Assembly (NCBI RefSeq): GCF_045679555.1
Contig: NC_092098.1
Span: 18,489,038 to 18,553,037, forward strand
Source of the DNA: Salvelinus alpinus
Taxonomy: Eukaryota > Chordata > Actinopteri > Salmoniformes > Salmonidae
Length of the DNA stretch: 64,000 nt
Reading direction: 5' to 3'
Shown here: piece after piece, positions 28,041 through 59,532 of the stretch
Numbering within the stretch: the stretch's first letter is position 1
Layout: every line of letters begins with the position of its first letter
Made by a program: the position numbers and the translations under genes
Notes under the pieces: generated by a model
What the model saw: only the letters and a program-made list of their open reading frames with translations
What the model was told of the DNA's origin: nothing
Databases searched by the model: none

Positions 28041-28720
28041 TATGGTGCTTTCAAGACAACTGGGAACTATGAAAAACAAGGTCAAATCATGACGTCAGTG
28101 ATCTTCAGGTCTGAGCTCTAGAAATAGGCCCAAGTTCACGACTTGGAATTCTGAGCTGGATGACTGTTCAAAACGTATTTTCCCAGTTGGAGCTCATTTT
28201 CCCAGTTGTCTTGAACTAACTGAAGTCTGAGATTTCGCAGTTCCGAATTTTCAGTTGTTTTGAACGCTGCAGAAGTCATCCTGGATTGACAGCGTGCCCA
28301 ATGTATTCAACCTTTTCTAATGTAAATCTATGGCAGCACCCAAGGGAGTTGAATTCTTTAGCTATCCCCGTAGATTTTGCGGTGACGTAGTGTCCCCATG
28401 AGTGACAGAACACTGACCTAATCACGGCGCAACTAGAGAACATTACCAACCCTTACGCTCCGTATTTTCCACCACCACAAAAAGCACTGAGCTAGGCTGA
28501 AACACCTGCATTTCGGAGCTGCCTTACTCAAGAAAGCAAAAAAGAGACGATGTTTGTATTCGGCTTTATTAACTCCATTTTTTTACATTGTTTGCAAAGT
28601 GATATGTGAAATGTATGAATGCCAAAATAAAATGGAAAGCAGGCAACAAAAATACAAAAAACAGGCTCTGCCCCACCTGTCCTGAATGATGGGTTGCCAC
28701 TGCTTGTATTTAATAAAAAG
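28041..28720. repeat. Unclassified salmonid-type repeat
   Basis: Phrases such as ggtgctttcaagacaactgg, cttggaattctgagctggat and aaacacctgcatttcggagc are ones I recall as recurring in salmonid genomic sequence. No ORF with motifs and no inverted ends were found, so the class is left open. Confidence 0.4.
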
Positions 28721-29049
28721 CAGTAGCACCGTATATAATGTATAAAAGATGGCTATTGGCTTATGTGATATTAAAGTATATCTAACAACTTTTTACGCTA
28801 TTGCAAGTTAGTGTCTGTCATATGTGTTCTCCCAAATCCCCCGTTCCCTAATTAGGCCTACGTGTTAATTAGCCTACTATTTCATACAATATACAGCAAA
28901 AATATCAACTGGCAGCAGTAGGCTTAATCTGTGTCAGTATGTGTGTATTTCTGTTTTTTCCCTACCTCAACTGCACGTTTTTTTGCAGCAGCTGCTGATC
29001 TGTCACTGCTAAACCTAGCATAATTTCTCAGCACAGACACAGTCACAGC

Positions 29050-30010
29050 ACTTGGATCAGCAGAATCTTTTGATACGGTAGACCATTCCATTCTTGTGGG
29101 CCGGCTAACGAGTATTGGTGTCTCTGAGGGGTCTTTGGCCTGAATTGTTAACAACATCTCTCAAAGAGTGCAGTGTATAAAGTCAGAACATCTACTGTCT
29201 CAGCCACTGCCTGCACCAAGGGAGTACCCGAAGACTCGATCCTAGGCACCACACTCTTCTCAATTTACATCAACAACACAGCTTGGGCAATAGGAAGCTC
29301 TCTAAACCATTTATATGCAGTTGATACAGTGTTATACTCAGCTGGTCCCTCCCCTGATTTTGTGTTAAACGCTCTACAACAAATCTTTCTTAGTGTCCAA
29401 CAAGCTTTCTCTGCCCTTAACCTTGTTCTGAACACCTCCAAAACAAAGAGCATATGGTTGGTAAGAAGAATCCCCCTCTCCCCACCGGTGTGATTACTAC
29501 CTCTGAGGGTTTAGAGCTTGAGATAGTCACCTCATACAAGTACTTGGGAGTGTGGCTAGATGGCACACTGTCCTTCTCTCAGCACATATCAAAGCTGCAG
29601 GCTAAAGTTAAATCTAGACTTGGTTTCCTCTATCTTAATCGCTCCTCTTTCACCCCAGCTGCCAAAATAACCCTGATTCAGATGACCATCCTACCCATGT
29701 TAGATTACGGAGATGTAATTTATAGATCGGCAGGTAAGGGTGGGCTAGATGTTCTTTACCATTCAGCCATCAGATTTGCCACCAATGCTCCTTGTAGGAC
29801 ACATCACTGCACTCTACTCCTCTGCAAACTGGTCATACGTCTCTCTTTATGTAGTGTTGTGGTGTCTCTCTTGTCGTGATGTGTGTTTTGTCCTATTTTT
29901 TATTTTTTTATCCCAGCCCCCGTCTCCGCAGGAGGCCTTTTGGTAGGCCATCACTGTAAATAAGAATTTGTTAACTGACTTGCCTAGTTAAATAATGATT
30001 CAATAAAAAA
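29050..30010 (+). repeat. 3' half of an L2-like LINE (broken reverse transcriptase)
   Basis: The plus strand reads from SFDTVDHSILVGRL at about 29070 through ILGTTLFSIYINNTA, YAVDTVLYS and LNTSKTKSIWLV to YKYLGVWLDGTLSFSQHI (29454-29879). That is the second half of a reverse transcriptase. The frame breaks several times and the catalytic YADD box has become YAVD. The 3' end (ggccatcactgtaaataag, then taactgacttgcctagtta) matches the tail of the SINEs in this window. Confidence 0.85.
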
Positions 30011-31344
30011 ATATAAGAACTTTTAGAAAATAAAAATGTCACATATTTAGCAGCGTCGGCCTCAAGAAAATGCACCCCCTTTCCGTGCTTCATGATACAT
30101 TATCTGAGCTGATGCGCGTTTGACTATGAATGTGAATTTTTTGCGCATCCTCAGCTCAGCCAATCGGAAAACCGAGCCGGCCCATCTGATCACGGCAAAT
30201 GTTCAAAATATATATATATTATAACAGAGAAAACCACGCAGATATAATAAAAAAAATACCTTTTTGTTTTTTGTCCATTTTTTATTTTATATGACCTGCC
30301 CACCAAACAAAAAGATGGTCCATCTTGGATTTGCCAGATGGCCAATCGCCCATGCAGTAGCCTATATCCCCGGTATAGCCCCCATCTCCCCTAATCTACA
30401 TCAGATGCACTCATATATGCCCTGCTTTTACAGTCTATGGCTGCTATTCACAGAATGTTTCAGTGCAGGCAGAGGCAAGAGCGACTTTGAAATTGAAGGT
30501 CTATCCATGTCCCGAGGACGTCGGGAAATACCTTCAAAACCGGTCACTAGGGGCAACTGTGAGCGCTATTACCATCAAGTAGGCTTGACTCTGGATCTGA
30601 AGGTTGTGTGTTTGATCCCACAGGTTGACACTTGTTTATTTTTTATTTTTTTACCCTATCCAAAACCTTTACTCATAACCTATTAAATTCGATGGTTGGA
30701 GCAACTAAAAAAATTGACGTTTGGAGAAATTGAATGATACTGAGCAGGAGTCAACCCACGGTGTCAAAAACATGTTGAAATTTGACATTTGGAGCAACCT
30801 CGAAATTTGACATTACAAACCATTTTTCTTTTCATTGAGGCCCCAATTATCAGCCAAATAATGATACATCTGCACAAAAACACATATTTGGACGTTCCCA
30901 CGTCTAAAGATGGACCAGCCCATCCGGCATTTTCCCAAAATTCCTGTTTCTGAGATCATACAAAAAAATAAGGAAAAGGGAAAACATAACACATAAAACT
31001 GTGTCGTTTCTGCTTTTAATGACATTTGAAATGAAGACTAGCAGCAAATGTTTGCTGAAGAGAAAGCACTGCCTTGTACTGTAACATCCTTGTTTTGATT
31101 CTGGCTGGTGGCTTCCAGTCATGCATATAATTGAATTGACAAAAGGCTACATCTGCATACTAGGTTCGGTTTGCTCCTAGCCAAACTCAGCTCGGCGAAG
31201 TGAAAGTCTGTGCCTCGCATACTCCCTTAAAAGACCTTCGCTTGAAAAATGAAAAGTAGCGGCAATATGGGCGCGTGGCATGTAAGCGCGTTCCTATTTG
31301 ACGTTGAGATGCAAGTCACGCGAGGATGCGCTCTTTGAAAGGAG
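30011..31344. other. Intergenic sequence with a possible tRNA-like SINE head
   Basis: Near 30545-30625 there is a stretch with a weak B-box (gtgtgtttgatccca) preceded by aggggcaactgtgagcgc, which may be an old SINE head. The rest, including 30690-31340, has no recognised gene or repeat ends. Confidence 0.3.
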
Positions 31345-32525
31345 GGAGTAGTGTATCGACCCTGGGTTTATAATGTAATGAAACAGGCAGGGAGCAGGGG
31401 CCTGTTGCACAAAACTAGGATAAGGGATTAAGCCAGGATATCTTGGTGATCCTGGCTCAATTGATCCGTAATCCGGTTGCACTAAAGATGGATAGGGGGC
31501 AGGAGGATATGTTATGGTATAAATTACCATGGAGATTTATTCTGTGGAGCTAGCCTGCTCCAGACCAGGCTAAATTCCAGGATCTATTTAATCTCATCCC
31601 TAATGTCAGTCAGCAGTCACCACAAATGGAAACCAATAGTTATTTCACTGCTCACTATACATTGTTATCACATATAACTAGACCCACTGTTATTATTTAA
31701 ACGTTTGTGATCATTAATTTCAATGATTTTGGATAAAAAATGATTTTTAGATGATGTTGCTATCATTAGATAATTTACAGTTTCCCATAGACTATAAGGC
31801 TATATATAAAATGATAGAATATTAGGGCCACAGAGGGGAAAAAAACACAAGTCATAATATTGTAACCAGTTGTTTTAAAGGAGGACAGTTGTTAAAATGA
31901 CAGATGTGGGGCATTTCGTGAAATTGTACTTCAGTATGGTTTCATAAACAAAGACATGCTGATGTGCCAGAATATTAAGTATCACATTGTCATAAGTATC
32001 AAAACTGTAAAAACAATATGTAGCTTTTCTGCAGAAAGAACCAGCCTCATAAATTTATGACTTTATCCTTTTTCTTCAGTGTGGCCCTAGTACTCTGTCA
32101 TATAAACAAATACACATTCCATATGAATATAAAAACACAATGTGTAACATTATGTTCCTTTATTGAATAAGGACAAAACAAAGCAGGTAAACCATCAGCT
32201 CCTTTCGAAACTGAAGTCACAGTGACTCTACAAGATGGAAAGCACAGAATCCAAGCATATTATACAAAATGATACATACACATTCAAAGGTCTGTATATA
32301 ACACACCCTGCATGTCTGCACACTAAAATAAATGCAGGACAAATCCATACACATCAACTGAACAGACAAATGAATGGATGCAGTAGCCTCCCTGCAGCCT
32401 TGTATTACACACAGTATACCGCACAAACATCATAAGAGGCCAAATTCGTCAAAAAACGAACCCAAAAAAACTCAAATTACTCTGCCACCGCAGGACATAT
32501 TTAACCAAAATTGAAAGCACACATA

Positions 32526-33816
32526 CTAACTAAAATAATTCAACACATATTGGTCCCTCAGCAGCCGACCACTGTCGTCATCAGGGAAGATTGCCGGATT
32601 GTCCCAGTCCATGGCTGGTGGCACTCTGGGGGCCCTCTCCTTCCTCAGGCAGGCCACATTGTGGAGGACAGCACAAGCCACAGTAATATCACATGCCCTA
32701 ACAGGGCTGACCCTTAATTTGTGAAGGCAGTGAAAGCGTGCCTTCAGGAGGCCAAAGGTCATTTCAACTCTGGCCCTGGTCCTGGCATGGGCATGGTTGT
32801 AGGCCTGCTGTGCTTCCTGGGGGTCTGTGAAAGGTGTCAGGAGAAAAGGCTGGCAGCCATACCCCCTGTCTCCCAGCAACACACCAGAGAATTCACCTGT
32901 CAACACAAAATCTCATCATTACTACCTCATAAACACAGTGATATTCTTGACACAGCCATGATGGTTATAAATAGGGGTTGTGTGGCTTACCTTGTGATAG
33001 GCACTGATAGATTTCAGAGGCCCGAAAGATTCTGGAGTCATGGACTGAGCCAGGCCATTTTGCCACAACATTGCTGATCACACAGTCAGCATTGCAGACC
33101 ATCTGAAATCATAAGATTAGGAATATTACACCAATCAATGCACATCACTGGCAATGAAGAGTGTTCGTCAATGGACAATATCAAAAAGTTATGTTCACCT
33201 GAACATTAATGCTGTGAAAGGATTTCCTATTCACAAAATCGGCCTCATGGGCACCTGAGGGGGCTTTTATCCTTATGTGTGTGCAGTCCACTGCACCAAT
33301 GACAATTGGGAAACCTGTCACACAAAGTAATGAGTATCCTACTATGTGTTAACAGTTGTCCTGTAATTTGTAGATCCTCTTACCTGCAATCCTATAGAAC
33401 TCCTCTTTGATGTCACAGAGTCTTCTGTGGCCAGGGAAGGAGATGAAGACATCTGCTAATGCTTTGATAGCCAGACACACACTCCTTATTGTGCGGCAAA
33501 TTGTGGCCTTGTTCAGCTGTTCTGCATCCCCCACTGAGTACAGGAAGGCTCCACTAGCAAAAAAGCGCAAGGCCACACAAACCATTTGCTCCACACTCAG
33601 TGCATGGCTCCGTGCAGTGCGGTGCTTAATCCTGGGACCCAGTAGTCTGCATAGATACCTGATGCCATCTGCAGAAAACCTGTATCTTTCATATAGATGG
33701 TCATCAGGGAAGGCCAGTGGGTCCAACCGGTCCCTGAAGACCCTTTCTCGCCTGAAGGCTCTCCTCAGCACAAGTGCTTCTTCATCCACCACATCTCGCA
33801 CGAATGGGCATGCCAT
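32526..33816 (-). CDS. HARBI1-like Harbinger nuclease, apparently intact
   Basis: Exons 33816-33384, 33314-33199, 33102-32991 and 32896-32526 join in frame with GT-AG introns into 343 residues, close to HARBI1 (about 349). It is the DDE-superfamily nuclease of Harbinger elements. The triad is visible: Asp in [10 protein letters not shown] at the exon 2 start, Asp in LLGDRGYGC (or in VHDSRIF just before it) and Glu in [15 protein letters not shown]. The N-terminal part carries the usual helical region ([24 protein letters not shown]). No stop or frameshift was found. The Met at 33816 ([10 protein letters not shown]) is preferred over the one at 33873 by recalled similarity to other fish copies. 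It should need the partner protein encoded upstream to enter the nucleus and bind the ends. Whether it is expressed cannot be seen. Confidence 0.9.
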
Positions 33817-34158
33817 TGTCAGAGCAGAAAGGAACACACAATTTTGGGCCTTCATATAGGCTAGTGGCCACACCTGGTGCTGGGGGGGTGGGCAAAAGAG
33901 GGCGATGCCTTATAACGATGACTTGGTTGTACTGATTGCTGGGAAAATAAAAAAAAACTTAGAAAGATGCCACCGTCCTGTGTGCTCACAATAAGAGCTC
34001 ATATGTCATGGCTCACTTGACTTTACGAGAATATACCTAATTTTTATTTTGAGCTGTGTCATCTTCTTGGAGCTGGGGGAGGAAAGAAAAATAATGATTA
34101 ATACATTTGTGTTACAGTTAGCATACAGTGTACATTGAAGGCATATCTCACCTCCCTC

Positions 34159-35177
34159 TCAAGTTTTTTTAATTTCAAGGTCCAGTTTCCTAATTGTCCT
34201 CTTTTTTATTTCGGACTCCAGTGCAAGATTTTCCATCTTTTTCTTCTTGTACTGAATGTCTATGTCTGCCAGTTCTATTTGGCGCCGGAGGTGGTTGCCA
34301 TACAACTTTCTGATAGCTTGTGAGCTCTGTGAACACAATACAATTAGCGCAGCTGGAATTTGGCAGGATGTGGTGTCCTTTTATTAATACGCACTATGTT
34401 GCCAGGCTGGTTTTCCCACTGTATAGCATCTGGGTCCTGTAAAAGAAATTAGATTTTTTGATTTTGATGAGGACTCCTCACCATTGTAGAGTAAATAGTA
34501 CTTTCACAGTCTTAACATGATACCTCATGCCTTCTGGAATCCAGAGAGATGGTCTCCTCCTCATCATCGTCTCCATCATGTGCTGTTGCTGCTGCACTGG
34601 GGCCTTCACCCTATCACATTTAATCGGATTCATATTGAAGCTAGTAGACAAGACATGCCAGGCCTACAGTATGCCTTTGATGGAGTACTCACTGGATCAG
34701 CATCGTCTGGTGCTTGTGCTGGTGGCTCTAACAGGAACACAGTGCTGCCAGACACTGCAAGGCAATAGGTAAACCAAAGTCAGACAGTCCAAATTGATTC
34801 AATATGAATGTGGTTGTATCCCATGTAGAGATGGAAGGACATACCTTGAATGAAGCGGGTGGCATCTTGGGAGGAACCTATGCTCGTCTCTTTCCCCCCA
34901 GGGATCCCCTCTAAGACGGGCCTGCCTTTATTTAGCTCCAAGGCCATGTCCTCTGCTGGGGTAAGGTCAGCCTTTGGTGACCCACCACCCGTGCCTTGTC
35001 TGTGGGTATTCTTTTTCACTGCTAAAACAGTACAGACAATGTGTGAGTAGGCACCTTCTGGGTACAATATATGCTTGTGCTTTGTTAAATATTAGTCAGG
35101 GACCATACCATTCTGCAGAATGTTCTTGTATTTGATTTTGACCTGCTGCCATGTCCGTTTTGGCCCGTTCATGTTTA

Positions 35178-35215
<38 letters not shown>

Positions 35216-35634
35216 TTAATGGAGTCACACTGCAAAAAATTACTTGGTATTTTTGTCTTGTTTTCAGTAAAAATATCAAAAACTGTATCATAGCTTTATA
35301 CAGTGTGATGGAGTTACTTTACACAATTTCACTCATATCTGCAGTGCATTTCAATTAAAAATTTAACCGTTTCATAATTACAGTACAACTGCATTTTTGG
35401 AGATGTGAATTAAATATTTGAATTGTAATTGTGATGTTTCAGCGGAGCGGTGAGTGTGTAATTGTGCACTACTTACGCATTCAGGCGGTCTGCAATACTT
35501 TGCCACGCTTTTTCTCTTTGCTTTATCACTGTGGCGGTGTTGCCTTTCTTCTTAATTATATCTTTTACCTCCTCGTATGCCTCCATGAGGATTTGTGCTT
35601 CCGACGGTGAAAAGTACGCGGCTCTAGTTGCCAT
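34159..35634 (-). CDS. Harbinger accessory Myb/SANT-like DNA-binding protein, C-terminal frameshift
   Basis: Seven exons join in frame: 35634-35477, 35179-35109, 35021-34845, 34754-34693, 34610-34524, 34436-34395 and 34326-34159, about 254 residues. Residues 1-76 look like a Myb/SANT-like domain (YFSPSEAQILMEAYEEVK, KAWQSIADRLN, RTWQQVKIKYKNI). An acidic, low-complexity middle and a charged coiled-coil-like end (SSQAIRKLYGNHLRRQIELA) follow. A run of seven A's (complement, near 34164-34170) instead of six shifts the frame and stops the protein at 34159. Without it, the frame would run into a last exon at 34073-34039 (LQEDDTAQN). Only about 15-20 end residues are affected, so function may survive. 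An assembly error in the homopolymer is equally possible. Confidence 0.8.
35185..35213. repeat. (CA)n microsatellite in the Harbinger element
   Basis: About 14 CA units lie immediately upstream of the second exon of the accessory gene. Confidence 0.95.
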
Positions 35635-35982
35635 GGTAAATCAGTTAATCTGTGATCTGTGGCGGGGTCTATTTGAGTGAGCCGTGAGCGCGCACCTATC
35701 CAGGATTGGTTTCACCTGGCTTAATGAATCCGTGTCTGCTCATCCTGGCTTGGTCTTTGTGCAACCAATTAAGCCTGGACGCACATGTTTTGGCTTCATT
35801 GAGCTCAGCTGAGTCATTTATCCCGGATGTCTTAATTCTACTTTTGTGCAACAGGCCCCAGGTCTCGAACCCTCGACCTTCTAGCCCGAAGTCCAGCGCG
35901 CTATCGACTGTGCCGCAAAAACATGCTCAAGCGGCAGAGTCGATATCCGCTCTTATAAACCCAGGGTCGTTACACTACTCGT

Positions 35983-37296
35983 TGTCCCTCTTGAGGCGCT
36001 GTAGCCAGTGTACACTTCCTCAAAATAATCGGAATTAATCTAAAATAAGGTTTTAGTGGCGCAATTTTACATCTAAAATGTTTGTTGTAGTATTTCTCAA
36101 GTGATTTTGTTTTGCATGAAAACGAGTTGTCTCACGCTGACTGACAACAAACACTTGATTGAATAATCCCTACTGTTGACCAATGATGAAGACGCATAGA
36201 CTTCAGTTACCGAATTTCAGTTTACCTCAAGAAACTAAAATTGTGTTCACGAACAGCCCAAAAAACAAACATTGCAGAAGACCAAAACGTCACAACATGT
36301 CGTCATAATATATACACTAACTATTTTGAACTGTTTCGGATGGGAAGCATGCATACAACTTTACATTTCATAAGACATCCATCTTTTTACACATCAACCT
36401 GTTTTATTGAAAAATCCAAATTACAAAATAAATCCTTCAAGGCAGGCCTTAGAACCATATTTCTTCAAATTCCATATAATAAAATATTTAGCAAAGGATT
36501 GATATACAAAAAGAAACTCCTAATCATGGTAGCTACTAGTGTGCATGGCTATATGGAATAGCAGATACACTTGGTCTATAAAGAGTCATTCAGAGGTATG
36601 TGTCTCTCTGAAAATGGAACATGTGGTATTCCAGCGCTTATTTCATATGGACTTAATAAAATCTTATGTAAAAGTAATACTGTTGAGTTTCCAAACAAAG
36701 ATGTCCTTCTCTTAGAAAGACAACAATCTCTTTAAATGCCTAAGATTAGAATATAATAAAAAACTAAAATCTAATTACAGTTTGATGTTCTCTTAATTTG
36801 TGGAAAATGCTTACAGTAATAGGTCCACTTCAAAACAAACAAACCTGCTCTGAAATAATGACACCTAAAATGTGGCCAACCATAACGTAATTGCAGCTGT
36901 CCTGCATTGAGTTGTTTTGTTCATTTTTAGTTTAAAACAGTGTGAGAGATGAATCACAAAAATAACTAAATTATAGTCAATAAAAACACGCTCCATCTAT
37001 AACCCAAATTCAAAGGCTGGAAAAATGTATTATCAAATTGTATTCACTTTAAACCATTCTTCTATAAAAATACATCCACTTATTTCATAATTCTGAATAA
37101 CATTACTTGTAATGTGATTTGTGCACCATTATTCATATACATTTTGCTGTACTTTTTTTTGTTGCTTTTTGATATGTATTTTGGTCTTGTTTGGGTAAAA
37201 GGCACTGTAGCTTGTGTGAGGCAGGTCTGCAGTCTAGAATGAATGGACCAAGTATGGCACCGCTGTGGGGGTTATAGTAGTTGCAAACAAGATACA
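35983..37296 (-). other. Probable 3' UTR and downstream flank of the moesin-type gene
   Basis: The sequence beyond the stop codon at 37297 on the minus strand is AT-rich and free of recognised repeats down to about 35990, which fits a long ERM 3' UTR. A possible polyadenylation hexamer (aataaa on the minus strand) lies near 36402-36407. There is no other gene evidence. Confidence 0.45.
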
Positions 37297-57141
<19,845 letters not shown>

Positions 57142-57698
57142 TCAAAATAAATGTTACTTTTTACATGTGATGGTATAACTGATTTACAACAAATGTGCTT
57201 ATAAATTTGATGCCTCCGATTGAGAATTTGAGATTGATTTGAGAATCAATCTACATTATAGAGACTGTTATAGAGTTCCTTACAGTGATTTATGCAAATA
57301 CAAAAGTAATGTTTTGATTGATCAATGGGGAATAGGCCTTATAGGCATTAGAATGAACCATCATCTGCCTATGACCCCAGGCATTAGGGTTTTCACAGCA
57401 GGTCAGGAGTGAACCTACATGACAATACAGGGCCAGGAAAATAAGCACACTAACTTCGCAAAAACTATTTTTGATTAAACATTTTGTCAGAGTAACTTAT
57501 AACATCTCTTGAAAGATTTTGAGTTATAGCAGGGTGGATACACATAGTTTCAGAATAAATGGTGTCCAAAATATCACAGTGGAACAGATTAATGAGCAGG
57601 CAGCTAATGCATCATAGTACATCAGTTAGGTTCCAAATACTACTTCGACGGCGGTAACCAAAAGCCATAATACAACCATAATACATAATACAGATATC

Positions 57699-58046
57699 CC
57701 TCTAGTGGTGTGGGGACTGTGCTTTGGCAAAGTGGGTGGGGTTATATCCTGCCTGTTTGGCACTGTCCGGGTGTATCGTCGGATGGTCATCTATGAACAT
57801 TTGAACATCTTGGCCATGTTCTGTTATAATCTCCACCCGGCACAGCCAGAAGAGGACTGGCCACCCCTCATAGCCTGGTTCCTCTCTAGGTTTCTTCCTA
57901 GGTTCTGGCCTTTCTAGGGAGTTTTTCCTAGCCATGGTGCTTCTACACCTGCATTGCTTGCTGTTTGGGGTTTTAGGCTGGGTTTCTGTACAGCACTTTG
58001 AGATATCAGCTGATGTAAGAAGGGCTTTATAAATTGATTTGATTTG
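57699..58046 (+). repeat. 3' end of an L2/RSg-1-like LINE
   Basis: The phrases ggtttcttcctaggttctgg, gggagtttttcctagccatg and tttgagatatcagctgatgt, followed by a (ttgat)n-type tail, form the 3' UTR and tail I recall for salmonid L2-like LINEs. The reverse transcriptase is absent. It lies upstream of moesin exon 2. Confidence 0.75.
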
Positions 58047-59338
58047 ATACAACGATTTAGGCTGATATTCAACCACAACTTTTATCAAAGCAGCGTGAAA
58101 CATTTTTGTCTTAATTCGAGATACTTTTTGCATGTTCATACTATTCCATTAAATACTACTTGCATGTTAATTTACACTCCCTTACTCACTAGAGAGGGGA
58201 GGGTGGGGCAGACAATAACAATGTTTCAAAGGTATGGGAGAGAGGCGATTGCACAAGGGGACAAAAATTATTGATCAGCCTCAAACCCCCCAAAAATGTT
58301 ATAATAATAATGTCAGGAAACCTACTGATGGAGGTATTATCAGCTTATATTAGAAAAAGAGGCACACTGACTCCACAGAAACCAAAGGGAAAATATATCA
58401 GTCTTTTCTCTTAATGATGCATTAAAACTTGTTCACTAACAGAAATTTGATAACAGAACACTGAACAGAATTTATTGGGAGAAGATTTTACACAGAAGTA
58501 AAAACAATCTCTATATAGCTACTATACTGGCACTGTGTCAAATGAAAGAGTTGAGCCACTGAGTATACCTCTCTGAATGAGTAGCTGCAGCAGAAAAACG
58601 TTTTTGGTTTTAGCATACTAAGGGGACATGTTTTCCCCCAGCTCTCTTTCTCTACTAAGCTGCTCCACTACAGGAAGTAACCACATCCTCTGGTAGCTGG
58701 GCCTCGCAAGGCGAGGGCGAGCCACCCAACATGCGGCTCACTGAGACTGCATCCTGTAATTCATCACATTTCTGCTTGCCTGCCTGCCTCTCAGAGATCA
58801 CTTGATTGATGTGATTACACCAACACAATTTCTCTTTTAGATTTTTTAACACCCACACACACGTACATGCATGCAAAGAGGATAGCTCTCTATCTCACGG
58901 TTTTGCTCTCATTCGACATTTACTGTAGGCTAATATGTGATTATGATAAAACGTTGCTCTAATACCTGTGCAGTAACACAGTAATAATATGAACATTTTT
59001 GTAACAGCAAGCTCTACCATTTTTGAAATTACACAAGTGTTATAAGGAATAGTAGCCTATTTAAAGACTTGGTTTTTACCTCTGGAATGTTGAAACACAT
59101 GATGAAAGACTATCTACAGATTCATATAAATGAGCAAAGTAGCTGGTCATGTACAGAAAAACACTTGCATATACTAGCTTTGGGTTATTCAACACATATA
59201 CTAATACTGGGTTATCTTAATCATGATACCAAAACTGGAATTTAAAAAAATTAACAAATTGATTGAAGAATGATTCATATAACAGCAGGCATACAAAACC
59301 TGATGAGTTAGCCATCATCACCTCAGTCCAGACAACTA
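58047..59338. other. Sequence upstream of moesin exon 2, no feature recognised
   Basis: This should be moesin intron 1. No ORF has recognised motifs, and I could not find a convincing first exon (ATG-Pro-Lys followed by GT) here on the minus strand. Confidence 0.4.
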
Positions 59339-59532
59339 GTGCATTTGGAAAGTATGCAGAAACTTTGACTTTTTCAAAATGTTGTTACGTTACAGCCTTA
59401 TTCAAAAATGTATTTAAAAAAAAATCCTCATCAATCTACATACAATACCGCATAATGATGCAACACCCCAAAGCAAAGCAAAGCAAAATACCAGTCTTTT
59501 TTTTTGTTGCAAATATATATAAAAAACAGAAA

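Larger units (their letters stand above)
31398..35858 (-). mobile_element. Complete PIF/Harbinger transposon, 4461 bp
   Basis: The ends gggcctgttgcacaaaa are perfect 17-bp inverted repeats, flanked on both sides by CAG (31395-31397 and 35859-35861). A 3-bp target duplication is typical of PIF/Harbinger. It carries the two expected minus-strand genes: an upstream Myb/SANT-like DNA-binding protein (35634-34159) and a downstream HARBI1-type nuclease (33816-32526). Residual spacer includes a (CA)n tract at 35185-35213. Good ends and coding capacity suggest recent activity. Confidence 0.92.
31345..35982. mobile_element. Inverted-repeat element that hosts the Harbinger insertion
   Basis: The left end gtagtgtatcgaccctgggt (31348) and the right end, complement gtagtgtaacgaccctgggt (35979), form an inverted repeat with 19 of 20 bases matching. 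What remains after removing the Harbinger is about 175 bp, with a tRNA-like part at 35862-35930 (complement gggttcgagacct, B-box-like). It may be a MITE or a SINE with unusual ends. Confidence 0.55.

Noticed and set aside
58590-58620. ATG-Leu-Lys-Pro on the minus strand as a candidate first moesin exon
   Set aside because: No GT donor follows and the second residue does not fit the ERM start; the first exon is more likely outside the window.
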